Source: Desulfuromonadales bacterium
GTDB taxonomy: Bacteria > Desulfobacterota > Desulfuromonadia > Geobacterales > Pseudopelobacteraceae
Length of the DNA stretch: 64,000 bases
NCBI GenBank assembly: GCA_016650295.1
Contig: JAENWA010000036.1
Span: forward strand, 40,179 to 104,178
Direction: 5' to 3'
A program made the translations under genes and the position numbers. Shown one piece after another: positions 16,368-24,586 of the stretch. The stretch's first letter is position 1; each line of letters opens with the position of its first letter. The notes beneath the pieces are model-generated. The model made no database searches. It had not been told where the DNA came from and saw nothing but the letters and a program-made list of their open reading frames with translations.

Positions 16368-16745
16368 TTATGAAATCGTACGAATGGTAATAATTCCCAG
16401 CCAGGTGAACAGCAGGCAGACCGCTACACTTGCCAGGACATTGGCGAAAGCCACGGTAAATTGACCATCCTCCAGCAACGTGAAGGTCTCGTAGCTGAAG
16501 GTGGAGAAGGTCGTCAGCCCGCCCATGAAGCCGACCGTCAGCCCGATCCGTAGCGTGTCCGGTATGGCGGTGCTGCGCAGGCTCAGCTCCATGATCAGTC
16601 CAATGAAATAGGCGCCGATGACGTTGACGGCGAAGGTGCCGTAGGGGAAGGCGCGGCCCAGAATACTGTAGACCCATCCCGAGAGATAGTAGCGGGTGAG
16701 TCCCCCGCCGGCGCAGAAAAACGCGATTGTGGCTGCTGTCTTCAT
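16368..16745 (-). CDS. crcB: Fluoride channel CrcB/Fluc
   Basis: A 125-residue inner-membrane protein with four predicted transmembrane helices. Diagnostic motifs are GGGLTRYYLS, FPYGTFAVNVIGAYFIG and GFMGGLTTFSTFSYET. The Asn of GTFxxN and the TTFS track line the dual fluoride pathway in Fluc channels. It exports fluoride as an antiparallel dimer. Its ATG overlaps the stop of a small upstream ORF (ATGA), and DUF190 follows. I looked for a fluoride riboswitch in the upstream 180 bases and did not find one. Confidence 0.92.
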   Translation of the reverse strand: MKTAATIAFFCAGGGLTRYYLSGWVYSILGRAFPYGTFAVNVIGAYFIGLIMELSLRSTAIPDTLRIGLTVGFMGGLTTFSTFSYETFTLLEDGQFTVAFANVLASVAVCLLFTWLGIITIRTIS

Positions 16746-16894
16746 CGGTAAGTTTCTCCTTGCCGGATTATAGCGATTTTTCGGTTAATGTCACCCCATT
16801 GTTCTACATCCAGCCGCATCAGTGCAGCCAGTACAATCGCTGCCACGTAGACAAAACCGGCGCTCCGGATCACGACCTTACAAGCTGGAACCAT
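16742..16894 (-). CDS. 50-residue predicted membrane protein upstream of crcB
   Basis: An open frame of 50 codons from ATG 16894 (GTG 16873 is an alternative), whose TGA overlaps the crcB ATG. Residues 12-27 (GFVYVAAIVLAALM) form one hydrophobic helix, followed by RLDVEQWGDINRKIAIIRQGETYR. The ATGA overlap suggests translational coupling to crcB. No family is recognised and the ribosome site is poor. Confidence 0.45.
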   Translation of the reverse strand: MVPACKVVIRSAGFVYVAAIVLAALMRLDVEQWGDINRKIAIIRQGETYR

Positions 16895-16922
16895 TTCAAA
16901 TTTTTAAAAATACGTGGCTGAT

Positions 16923-16959
16923 AAAAAAAGACCCCTACCTCGAATTTGAAGTAGGAGTC
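16923..16959 (-). terminator. Intrinsic terminator downstream of fabH
   Basis: On the minus strand an imperfect stem (GACTCCTAC with GTAGGGGTC, AT-rich interior) is followed by seven T. It lies about 130 bases past the fabH stop and just before the small ORF-crcB unit. The bases between (16960-17086) hold no supported gene. Confidence 0.7.
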
Positions 16960-17086
16960 ATTAGCTTTTGAAAGCGGTTCTGGCGAACTCCATCGCCGTT
17001 GAAGGTACGTAGTAATAAACGCTATTGCGCCTCTGCAGTCAAACGCATTTCCTTGCCATGCGTTGAAATGGCATGCAGCCCATTAA

Positions 17087-18070
17087 TCAGAACCTGATCA
17101 GTAATCCTCCCCAGGTCAGCCCGCCGCCAAAACCCATGGCCAGCACCAGGTTGCCCGGCTTGATGGTGCCGTTGCGCAGGTTTTCGTCAAGCACCAGCGC
17201 AACGGAAGCGGCCGAGGTGTTGCCGCAGCGGTCGAGGTTGAGCAGGAAGCGTTCCTTGGGGAAATTGCTCTTCTTGGAGATAAAGTCGATCATGCGCACA
17301 TTGGCCTGGTGCGGAATGATGTAATCCAGGTCAGCCGGGGTGATGCCGGCTTTTGTACAGAGTGTGTTGATGATGTCGGGAATGACGTCGGTGGCAAAGA
17401 TGTACACCTGTTTGCCCGCCATCTGGAAAAAAATCTCGCGGGCCTCGATCGACTCGGGGGTGACCGGTTTGCGGGAACCTGACGAAGGCACCTGGATCAA
17501 CGGCCAGCCCTTGCCGTCACTGCGCATATAGGTGTGCTGAACCCCGATCTTTTCATCCCCGCCACTGCTCAGGATGGCTGCGCCGGCGCCGTCTCCGAAG
17601 AGCGGACAGCTGTTCTTGTCGTTAAAGTCGAGGATCTTCGAGTAGGTATCGGCGCCGATGGCCATGACTGTCTTGTATTTGCCGCATTTGATAAAGTTGT
17701 CGGCAATTTCCAGTGCATAGACAAAACTGGAACAGACCGCGTTGACGTCGAAGGCGAAGGCGTTCTTTGCGCCGATGTTCTCCTGTACGATACATGCGGT
17801 TGATGGCAGGCTCATATCGGGGGTGGAGGTGCCGATAATGATGCAGTCGATATCGGCTGCTGAAATACCGGCGGCTTGCAGTGCGTTCTGTGCCGCAATG
17901 GTAGCCAGGTCGGAGGTGGCCTGATCGGCATGGGCAAATCGCCGCTCGCGGATACCGGTGCGGGTAAAGATCCACTCGTCGGCATTTTCGACCAGATAAT
18001 CAAAATGACTGTTGGGTATAACCCGGTCCGGCAGGCATGATCCGCTGCCGATGATTTTTGAAACGATCAT
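17087..18070 (-). CDS. 3-oxoacyl-ACP synthase III (KAS III) family
   Basis: A 327-residue thiolase-fold enzyme. The catalytic triad is visible: Cys in DVNAVCSSFVYAL (about 112), His in IIPHQANVRM and Asn in DRCGNTSAASVAL. The C-terminal GFGGGLTWGG is also typical. FabH condenses acetyl-CoA (or a branched starter) with malonyl-ACP to begin fatty acid synthesis. The gene is alone here, away from any plsX-fabD-fabG-acpP cluster, so it could be a paralogue with a special starter unit. TWGG fits the FabH C terminus. Confidence 0.88.
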   Translation of the reverse strand: MIVSKIIGSGSCLPDRVIPNSHFDYLVENADEWIFTRTGIRERRFAHADQATSDLATIAAQNALQAAGISAADIDCIIIGTSTPDMSLPSTACIVQENIGAKNAFAFDVNAVCSSFVYALEIADNFIKCGKYKTVMAIGADTYSKILDFNDKNSCPLFGDGAGAAILSSGGDEKIGVQHTYMRSDGKGWPLIQVPSSGSRKPVTPESIEAREIFFQMAGKQVYIFATDVIPDIINTLCTKAGITPADLDYIIPHQANVRMIDFISKKSNFPKERFLLNLDRCGNTSAASVALVLDENLRNGTIKPGNLVLAMGFGGGLTWGGLLIRF

Positions 18071-18313
18071 TGTCTTCCCCGATTCCCTTTCGTACAGAAC
18101 AGCGTGATTTCAGTAAGAATAAAGATTTTTAGTTATCTCACAAAGTAACGTTGTTTGTCAATTGGAATGCAGTGACATGGAGTCCCGTTGGCGGTTCAGA
18201 TGTCAGTTGCATATCCGATCAGACCATCGTTCATGGGAATATTGAATTCAATCTGGCTGCGACGCTCTGTGTGCGGGCAGAATATGCAGTTTTGCCGCTT
18301 TTAACGGATTGAT

Positions 18314-19036
18314 TCAGGAAGGATTTCCGGCTGGTTTCGGTGCGGGACGCAGAAAAACTACAAAGGCTCCGCTGCCGCCCATTTCCCGAGGGGCCGGGGA
18401 AAACTCGACCACCAGTTCTCTGCCCGCATCCCGCAACCAGGATGCTACCGCCTGCTGCAAAACAGGTTCAGCGGGCGAATGATACCCTTTTCCCGTAATG
18501 ACAAGGGCCGCTGTTTGTCCTCGCAGGCAGGCGGTACGCAAAAAACGGGGCAGGGCGTCGAGCGCCTCATCCCGCGTCAATCCGTGCAGGTCCAGTTGAT
18601 GATCCACGGTAACGATGCCCCGTTTCAGTTGGCGCAGGCGATTACCGGACAGCGGTTTCAGTTCGTCTTCATCGGGAAGGGTCTCGGAAAACTTGACTTC
18701 CAGCTTCATTCGTCCGATTTCCTCCAGAAAGAGGTCGGTTGCGGCCCTATCTTCCGGTGAAGGAAGCGGCGGCTGCTTTTTCAGCGTCTGGTGAGGAGGC
18801 GTTGCGCTGTCCTTGCCCAGTTTCTGCGCCGGGCTCTGCAGCCTTCTCACCCCGCCCATGGCCTGAAAAAAGAGCTCGGCACTGTCATCTTCGGGCAGGG
18901 GCTGCGCGGGTTCTGTTATTGGAGGCTCAACAGCCGGGGGCACAGACGAAGCCACCACCCCCTTCAGGCTGTTGAAAGGGGTGCTGCGGAACTGGGCAGG
19001 TTTGGGGGATGTGTCGGGACGTTTCTTTTTTGCCAT
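18314..19036 (-). CDS. Smr (MutS2 C-terminal-like) domain protein
   Basis: A 240-residue protein. The first 140 residues are Pro/Glu-rich and probably disordered. The C-terminal 100 form a Smr domain: DHQLDLHGLTRDEALDALPRFL, ALVITGKGYHSP and GGSGAFVVFLRP, with LDLHGL and the TGKG loop as the nuclease-associated motifs. Smr domains nick or cleave nucleic acid, often at stalled ribosomes. It overlaps the OmpA-lipoprotein stop by one base (TGATG), so it is read from the same mRNA. The 243-bp gap 18071-18313 to fabH contains nothing I can support. Confidence 0.85.
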   Translation of the reverse strand: MAKKKRPDTSPKPAQFRSTPFNSLKGVVASSVPPAVEPPITEPAQPLPEDDSAELFFQAMGGVRRLQSPAQKLGKDSATPPHQTLKKQPPLPSPEDRAATDLFLEEIGRMKLEVKFSETLPDEDELKPLSGNRLRQLKRGIVTVDHQLDLHGLTRDEALDALPRFLRTACLRGQTAALVITGKGYHSPAEPVLQQAVASWLRDAGRELVVEFSPAPREMGGSGAFVVFLRPAPKPAGNPS

Positions 19037-19899
19037 CAGTCTTTGGCCACCAGGGTAATTTCTATACGGCGGTTTTTTGCACGACCTTCTTTGGAGCCAT
19101 TGTCGGCTACCGGCTTATATTCGGCAAAAGCGGCTGCTGAAAGGTTGGCCGGGTCTATCCCCTGCTGCTGAAGATATCTGGCGACATTGATGGCTCTGGC
19201 GGCGGACAGTTCCCAGTTGCTGGGGAAGATGCGGGTAAGCGCACCGATTATCTGCACGTTATCGGTATGGCCCTCAATCCGGATGGCCTTGTCTTTGACA
19301 CCTTTCAGAGTGTCAACCATCTTCATCAGGATTACCAGTCCGTCCTCCCTGACATCGGCCTTGCCGGAATCAAACAGAATGGCGGCTTCCATATTGACGG
19401 TCAGCTTGCCCTTCAGTTCGGAAATGGTCACCTGGCCCTTGGCAATTTCGCTCTTCATGTTCTGCAGCAACAGCTCATAGGTGCTGCTGACCTCCTTGAC
19501 CTTTTCCTCCTTGACCTTCTGCAGGTCGGCTATGTCTTCCTTCAGCTTTCTGTTTTCACCTTCCAGATTGGCCACTTTCTGGCGCAGGTCGCTGATGTTC
19601 TGGGAGAGGGTGTCGGATTTGGCTTTCAACACCTGATCCAGGTCTTCCTTGTCTTTTGTAAGAGCCAGTTTTTCATTGGCCAAACCGGCAGCCTCACCCT
19701 GCAACGTCTCGAACTGCGCCTTGAGAGCGGTGTTGTCGGCGGTCAGTGCGGCGTATTTCTGCTTCAGGCTGCCAAGTTCTTTCGTCAGGCTGTCGGCCTC
19801 TTCGACCTTCTGGAGGTATCTGCTCTCGGCGACCAGGCAGCCGCTCAGGGAAAGAGTCAACAAACCGGTTACTGTCAGGTATGCAAGTCGTTTTATCAC
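19036..19899 (-). CDS. OmpA-family lipoprotein with coiled coil
   Basis: 287 residues from GTG 19899, chosen for AAGGAGG six bases upstream and because it gives a clean lipoprotein signal (VIKRLAYLTVTGLLTLSLSGC, with lipobox LSGC). Residues 25-165 form a heptad-rich coiled coil. Residues 175-285 are an OmpA C-terminal peptidoglycan-binding domain with IEGHTDNVQIIG, NWELSAARAINVARYLQ and GRAKNRRIEITL. It is probably anchored to the inner or outer membrane and holds the murein. The downstream Smr gene is translationally coupled. Confidence 0.88.
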   Translation of the reverse strand: MIKRLAYLTVTGLLTLSLSGCLVAESRYLQKVEEADSLTKELGSLKQKYAALTADNTALKAQFETLQGEAAGLANEKLALTKDKEDLDQVLKAKSDTLSQNISDLRQKVANLEGENRKLKEDIADLQKVKEEKVKEVSSTYELLLQNMKSEIAKGQVTISELKGKLTVNMEAAILFDSGKADVREDGLVILMKMVDTLKGVKDKAIRIEGHTDNVQIIGALTRIFPSNWELSAARAINVARYLQQQGIDPANLSAAAFAEYKPVADNGSKEGRAKNRRIEITLVAKD

Positions 19900-20049
19900 G
19901 GGGTTCCTCCTTGGCGGGGACATGTGGATGAGGGCCGGCAACAGGTCGCCGGTCGGTATGAAAGCTGCCATGGAAACCTTGGGTTGCAGCAGGATAATGA
20001 CGCATGTCTAATGACTGCTCCGGTTTTGAAGAGATCAGTTATCGGCATG

Positions 20050-20436
20050 TCAGACTCCCCCGGCTTTTTTCTGGAGGGAACTGAAGATCATGTTGAGTAC
20101 CGCCTTCTGACGCGCCTCAAACTTGTTGAGAACGGCCAGACAGGTACCCATCGGGCAGAGTTCGTGAAGAAAGTTGGCATCACGTCCCGATAGAATCACG
20201 ATCCGGTTTTTATCCATTCCGGCCTGGGTGGCGAAACTCAACAGCTTCATGCCGTCCATGGAAGGCATCTCCAGGTCAATCAGCATCAGGTCGTAGCCGC
20301 CGGTCTTGATGCGTTGCAGGGCGGCGAGAGGGTTGTTGCAGATCTCCACGTGAAGCAGCGGAAAGGAATCCCGTATATAGGAGGCAAGAAACCCGGAAAA
20401 GGCCTTGTCATCATCGATTAGCAGTATTCGGCCCAT
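20050..20436 (-). CDS. Single-domain response regulator (CheY-like)
   Basis: A 128-residue receiver domain: acidic pocket IDDD near residue 8, phosphoacceptor Asp in LMLIDLEMPSMDGMKLL (about 54), Ser in ILSGRD, and Lys in VLNKF. There is no output domain. No kinase lies beside it, so its partner is unknown. The ribosome site is weak. The 78-86 base gaps on either side are unremarkable. Confidence 0.85.
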   Translation of the reverse strand: MGRILLIDDDKAFSGFLASYIRDSFPLLHVEICNNPLAALQRIKTGGYDLMLIDLEMPSMDGMKLLSFATQAGMDKNRIVILSGRDANFLHELCPMGTCLAVLNKFEARQKAVLNMIFSSLQKKAGGV

Positions 20437-20523
20437 AGGAAAATACTATAGCCGATTTTTTCCGTACCTTGAAGAAAAAAAGCTGGGAGGCGGGGGATGG
20501 ATGAGATCGAGTGAATTGTGGAG

Positions 20524-21456
20524 CTACTTGAGAACCCGTGTGGCGTTGCTCAACACCAGGAAGGGCATGTGAAGATCCATTTCCCGGGCGGTCCGCATAT
20601 TGACAATCAGATCGACCCGCTGCGGTTTTAACATGGACAGATGTTCCGGGTTCGCTCCTTCAAGAACGCGAACAGCGATCTCCGCCGCCAGGTGTCCCTG
20701 CTCCTGCGGGCTGATCTCCAGCGAGATGAGAGCGCCTTTCTCCGCGGATTCGGGCATGGTGGCAACCACCGGGATGTTGTACTCCTTGGTGCGGGTGATG
20801 ATCCGGTCAAAGTTACGGCAGACGATGGAACTCTCGGTGGCGATAATGACGTCTGATCGTTCAATCAGCGTTGTCAGACCGGTTCCCAGAGCAGCAACTG
20901 TTGCGGCATTAACTTCCGCGACTGTCACCCCGAGCTGTTGCGCCAACTTCCTGATGTCGTCGCGCTGGCGCTGCGAACCCGCCTCGCGAGCAGTGTAGAG
21001 GATGCCGATCGTGCGGAAGGGGCGGATGCTCTTCAAGGTCTTCAACAGTGTCAGCATCGGTACTCGCGAACTGACACCGCACATGCCCTTGACCGGCTGT
21101 TCGCTGGTATAGATGTCAGCCGACACCACCGGAATGCCGTTGGATTCGTTCATGGCAAGCAACGCTGCTGTAGCACCATAGGCAACAATCAGATCAGGGC
21201 GGCGGGCGTTGAACTTGCGAATCGTACCGGACCAGGAGGTCTGGTCCGGGTTGGGGGGTTGCAGCATGATCTCGGTTGAGGTCGAGGGATAGCCTCTTCT
21301 GGTCAGCGAACGGATAAAGGCCTGGTGCGCATCATGGTAACGGGGCTGGTCGCTGCTCATGATGACAGCGATATACTTGCCTGCTGTGCTGCCGGCATGA
21401 GGGGGCCAGAGAGTAAGCATGAAGATGATGAAGGTTGTGATCGTGGCGCGCTGCAT
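20524..21456 (-). CDS. ABC-type substrate-binding protein (DUF534/TrpX-like)
   Basis: About 310 residues from ATG 21456, seven bases after GAGG. A signal peptide (ATITTFIIFMLTLWPPHAGS) precedes a two-lobed binding protein with IAVIMSSDQPRYHDAHQAF, PDLIVAYGATAALLA, IPVVSADIYTSEQ, IGILYTAREAGS and DVIIATESSIVCRNFDRI. The family binds amino acids or aromatic ligands in the periplasm. No permease or ATPase follows, so it may instead feed a sensor. It shares orientation with the membrane genes upstream. Confidence 0.75.
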   Translation of the reverse strand: MQRATITTFIIFMLTLWPPHAGSTAGKYIAVIMSSDQPRYHDAHQAFIRSLTRRGYPSTSTEIMLQPPNPDQTSWSGTIRKFNARRPDLIVAYGATAALLAMNESNGIPVVSADIYTSEQPVKGMCGVSSRVPMLTLLKTLKSIRPFRTIGILYTAREAGSQRQRDDIRKLAQQLGVTVAEVNAATVAALGTGLTTLIERSDVIIATESSIVCRNFDRIITRTKEYNIPVVATMPESAEKGALISLEISPQEQGHLAAEIAVRVLEGANPEHLSMLKPQRVDLIVNMRTAREMDLHMPFLVLSNATRVLK

Positions 21457-21508
21457 AGGCATACCTCATGGAATAGATTGAAGTATGCACTATCCATGCC
21501 GTGCTATT

Positions 21509-21967
21509 TCAAAACAGGTAGTTTGACCGGTTGCTGAAAAGCGCTCGATGCCGGTAAATGAAGAGAGTAAGCAGGATTATGGCCACTACAACCGAAATGT
21601 TGTTAGCCAGTAATCCCTGGGGATCAACCGGTTGCCCGGCGATTTTCTCCACATCAGAAGCAGTGATAAAACGCAGGTTGATCAGTGTATTGGCGATTTC
21701 AAAGAGATTGTACGCCATCAGGAGATACCAGGTCAGCCTCTGACGCTTCATCAGCCCCAGAAACAGGTACAGGCAGATCAGGCTGTCCGCAAAAACCAGC
21801 GCTTCGGCAGGCTTGCCCAGAAAGATCGTGCCCATGAAGGGATAGGGGTGTCCAAAGGTGGACATGGTCAAGAGAAAAAAGAACAGGTACAGTCCACCGA
21901 GAAGAACCATCGCCAACGGCCGGCGATGATCGTTTTCGAATTCATCTTCTTCCACGTCATTTCTCAT
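21509..21967 (-). CDS. Predicted four-helix inner-membrane protein
   Basis: A 152-residue protein. An acidic N terminus (RNDVEEDEFENDHRR) precedes four hydrophobic segments at about 18-36, 55-72, 80-97 and 122-138, and it ends with basic RHRALFSNRSNYLF. No family is recognised. Its ATG overlaps the stop of the 37-residue membrane protein upstream by one base, so the pair is coupled. Role unknown. Confidence 0.6.
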   Translation of the reverse strand: MRNDVEEDEFENDHRRPLAMVLLGGLYLFFFLLTMSTFGHPYPFMGTIFLGKPAEALVFADSLICLYLFLGLMKRQRLTWYLLMAYNLFEIANTLINLRFITASDVEKIAGQPVDPQGLLANNISVVVAIILLTLFIYRHRALFSNRSNYLF

Positions 21968-22080
21968 CAGGAATCATTGCCTTTCTTCTTCTGGATCAGC
22001 GCGCTGACCACAATACACACATAGATAACAATCAGAATAAAACCGATAAAGATCCAGTCCGCCGTGCTGAAACCAAACAT
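21967..22080 (-). CDS. 37-residue single-helix membrane protein
   Basis: A short frame from ATG 22080 with GGAG about ten bases upstream. The product starts MFGFSTADWIFIGFILIVIY and ends SALIQKKKGNDS: one transmembrane helix with a basic inside tail. Its stop overlaps the ATG of the four-helix protein (TGATG), and it begins three bases after the stop of the TPR gene. This packing strongly suggests a real small gene, possibly an accessory subunit of the following membrane protein. Confidence 0.65.
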   Translation of the reverse strand: MFGFSTADWIFIGFILIVIYVCIVVSALIQKKKGNDS

Positions 22081-22082
22081 GT

Positions 22083-22991
22083 CTAGCTCCTTTTAAAGGC
22101 CTCGGCGGCCTCGTGTACCATGCCCATCTCCTGGTAGCAGGTTCCCAGCATATAATAAATCTCGTTCATGGGGAACTGTTCTGCAAAGACAGGGTCCGTC
22201 AGGACATCCTCGATGATGGCCGCGGCCTCGTCATTGCGGCCGGCGTGATGCGCCTCGACGGCGACCGAGATGGCCGTAAGGTAATCCAGTGGCGGAACCT
22301 GCGGCAGTTTGCCGGCCAGTATGGCGGCTATGCGCGCCTCAATCTTCCGTTGCTCGGATACTCCCAGTCCGGAGGAAATGTTCTGCCAGGCCTCGGCCGC
22401 CTGCTCGTAGCGACCCAAAACATACAGGGCTTCGCCGTATTCATAGGCAACGTGATGGTTGGCGGGATCAAGGTCCAGGGCTCTTTTCAAGGTCTTCTCG
22501 GCTCCGTACCAGCTGTCAACGGCCTGATGCAGCGTTGACAGCCGTGAGCCCTTGTCGCTCAGGGTGCGGGCTATTTCCAGCTGAAGTCCGGCGTTGGCGG
22601 GGTCGAACAGGGCCATGATCTTGAGATAATTGATCTTGCGGTCCAGGTAGGGGGTGTCCACCTCTTTTGCTTCCAGCATGATGATCTGTCCGCCCAGCTC
22701 GGAGATGATATGGGGATAGGCCTCTTTCAGGACCGCGGCATAGTCCGCGGCAAATGAGCAGTCCGGGTTGTGGCGTAGGGCCTGGTAGATGCCCCGTCCG
22801 ACCATGTCGTAATCCGCTGCGCCGCCGCCCTCGACATTCGTGAAGTCCTCATCCGTCACAGGGATTGGCGGCTTGTCGTCCCAGGGGATGTTGACCATCC
22901 CGTCACGACCGGTCAGCACAAAGCCTGTCGGCGGGGTGTAATAACGGATTCCATCAATTTTTGTCGGCTGAGGTGTGATAGGGGTGCTCAT
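22083..22991 (-). CDS. TPR-repeat protein
   Basis: A 302-residue soluble protein. Residues 115-300 contain tetratricopeptide-like helical pairs (TLKRALDLDPANHHVAYEYGEALYVLGRYEQAAEAWQ and EIYYMLGTCYQEMGMVHEAAEAFKRS). The first 100 residues are not recognised. The start follows AAGGAGGAGCAGCG. It sits 23 bases after the deacetylase gene on the same strand and is followed by the two small membrane genes. TPRs suggest a scaffold role. Confidence 0.75.
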   Translation of the reverse strand: MSTPITPQPTKIDGIRYYTPPTGFVLTGRDGMVNIPWDDKPPIPVTDEDFTNVEGGGAADYDMVGRGIYQALRHNPDCSFAADYAAVLKEAYPHIISELGGQIIMLEAKEVDTPYLDRKINYLKIMALFDPANAGLQLEIARTLSDKGSRLSTLHQAVDSWYGAEKTLKRALDLDPANHHVAYEYGEALYVLGRYEQAAEAWQNISSGLGVSEQRKIEARIAAILAGKLPQVPPLDYLTAISVAVEAHHAGRNDEAAAIIEDVLTDPVFAEQFPMNEIYYMLGTCYQEMGMVHEAAEAFKRS

Positions 22992-23014
22992 CGCTGCTCC
23001 TCCTTCTGCGGTGT

Positions 23015-24175
23015 CTATTCTCTTGTGGACCTGCCCTGGATGCCGAGTATGCCGGGAAAAACCGTTTTCTTGAGTGTTGCAATACTTTTTTCCACGGCGT
23101 CCAGCGCCAGGTTGCGTTCCTGATCATCCGACCAGTGCATGGCATCCAGCAGGGAGCGATGAGGATACCCCAGCGGGGCGATTTTTCGGATGAAGGAGTC
23201 AGGCAGGTGCGGATCAAGTTTGATCCCGTTCATTTCAGCCCAGGCGATAGACCAGGCGCGGGCGGTGTTCAGCAGATCGTAGCCGCCGCCCCCCAGCGCC
23301 ACCCACGGTATCTTGAGCGCTTTGAGTTTGCGCATGATGTAGCTGTAGCTGTTGGTCGTGATCTCCAGTCGGGTAAGCGGATCGCTGCGAAAGGTGTCGG
23401 CCCCGATCTGGGTTACGATGATATCGGGGTTATAAGCGGCAATCAGCGGGTAGGCCACTTCGTCGAAGGCCTTCATATAGAGGGCGTCATCGGTATGGGC
23501 CAGCAGCGGCACGTTGACGGAATAGCCCTTCCCGCGCCCCTCGCCGATCTCGTCCTCGAAGCCGGTGCCGGGAAAGAAGTAGATGCCGCTTTCATGCAAC
23601 GAGATCGTCAACACACGGTCGCTGTCGTAGAACGCTTCCTGTACGCCGTCGCCGTGATGGGCGTCGATGTCCAGGTAGACCACCCGCCTGCCCCTGGCCA
23701 CCAGCCAGTTGATGGCCAGGACGGCGTCATTCAGATAGGAGAAGCCCGAGGCCTTGGCACGATGGGCATGGTGCCAGCCCCCCGCCAGGTTGAAGGCGGT
23801 CTGAAAACCCTCTTCCTCCACCAGTCGGGCGGCCTCGAAGGTGGCCCCGGCTCCCAGGGCGGCACAGTCGTAAAGTCCTTGAAAGACGGGGCAGTCGGCG
23901 TCGCCCAGGCCGAAGCGGAAGTCGGCCCGCGGTTCACTGGAAGCGCTGAATTCTTTCAGTCGGTCGATATAGTCCGGATCATGAAAGGTCAGCACCAGGT
24001 CATCCGCCACCGGCTGACAGTCACGAATCTCCATGCCGGGCAGCTTCAGCAGGCCGTAAGCCTCCATCAGCTCGCGGGCTACATGGTAGCGCTGCAGTTT
24101 GAATGGATGATCCTCGCCATAACTGTAACTGCCGAAGAGCGACGAGAATATCAAAGCTGTGCGGGTGTCGGTCAC
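23015..24175 (-). CDS. acuC: Histone-deacetylase-fold protein, AcuC-like
   Basis: 386 residues from GTG 24175, which has GAGG upstream and aligns the start TALIFSSLFGSYSYG with the family; the frame is open further upstream without similarity. Zinc and catalytic motifs are present: AGGWHHAHRAKASGFSYLND, VVYLDIDAHHGDGVQEAF, LHESGIYFFPGTG, TQIGADTFRSDPL and LGGGGYDLLNTARAW. AcuC-type enzymes deacetylate lysine, notably on acetyl-CoA synthetase. No acs or acuA gene is adjacent. Co-orientation with the TPR gene suggests an operon. Confidence 0.85.
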   Translation of the reverse strand: MTDTRTALIFSSLFGSYSYGEDHPFKLQRYHVARELMEAYGLLKLPGMEIRDCQPVADDLVLTFHDPDYIDRLKEFSASSEPRADFRFGLGDADCPVFQGLYDCAALGAGATFEAARLVEEEGFQTAFNLAGGWHHAHRAKASGFSYLNDAVLAINWLVARGRRVVYLDIDAHHGDGVQEAFYDSDRVLTISLHESGIYFFPGTGFEDEIGEGRGKGYSVNVPLLAHTDDALYMKAFDEVAYPLIAAYNPDIIVTQIGADTFRSDPLTRLEITTNSYSYIMRKLKALKIPWVALGGGGYDLLNTARAWSIAWAEMNGIKLDPHLPDSFIRKIAPLGYPHRSLLDAMHWSDDQERNLALDAVEKSIATLKKTVFPGILGIQGRSTRE

Positions 24176-24586
24176 GGAGACCTCAACTGCATTCGTGAAG
24201 TGAAAAGTGAAATAATGCACCATTTTGGCAGTCGCGTCTACGGCGAAAGCTGTGTTTGCCAACAGATCAATAAAATAACTTGCATTCGGTGGGATATGAA
24301 TATATTGTGTGCGATAGACTGTCTCACGAACGACGGCATGGTGTCCGTCGTTTTCTTTTTGATCATCGCTTACCGACCCCTGATTCAATCCCTTTTATTG
24401 AACACGGCAGAACGTTTGGCAGGCGAAGATTTTTACCCGGTTCGGCATTCGGAAGTCACTGAATGCGCCGTGGTATTTAACAGCCTTGCGTATGCGATTT
24501 TGCCGTCCTGTCCAGCGGATCATGCTGTATGATCCCGCGGCCCGTGTGCGCCTCAGCCCTGACACCGCCCAGAAAAAGGAACACGC
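24176..24586. other. 411-bp divergent regulatory gap
   Basis: The stretch lies between the divergent acuC and DEAD-box helicase genes. It holds an in-frame but unsupported upstream extension of acuC and a plus-strand terminator-like hairpin at 24329-24360. No other gene is supported. The helicase ribosome site AAAAAGGA is at its right end. Confidence 0.5.
24329..24360 (+). terminator. Terminator-like hairpin in the helicase leader
   Basis: AACGACGG pairs with CCGTCGTT around an 8-nt loop and is followed by TTCTTTTT. No plus-strand gene ends here. It lies about 230 bases upstream of the DEAD-box helicase, so it could attenuate a long leader or end a small RNA. Inference only. Confidence 0.5.

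Noticed and set aside
16746..16920. Fluoride riboswitch upstream of crcB
   Set aside because: I searched the leader by eye for the conserved GG-GAUGG and closing CUGAUG segments and did not find them.
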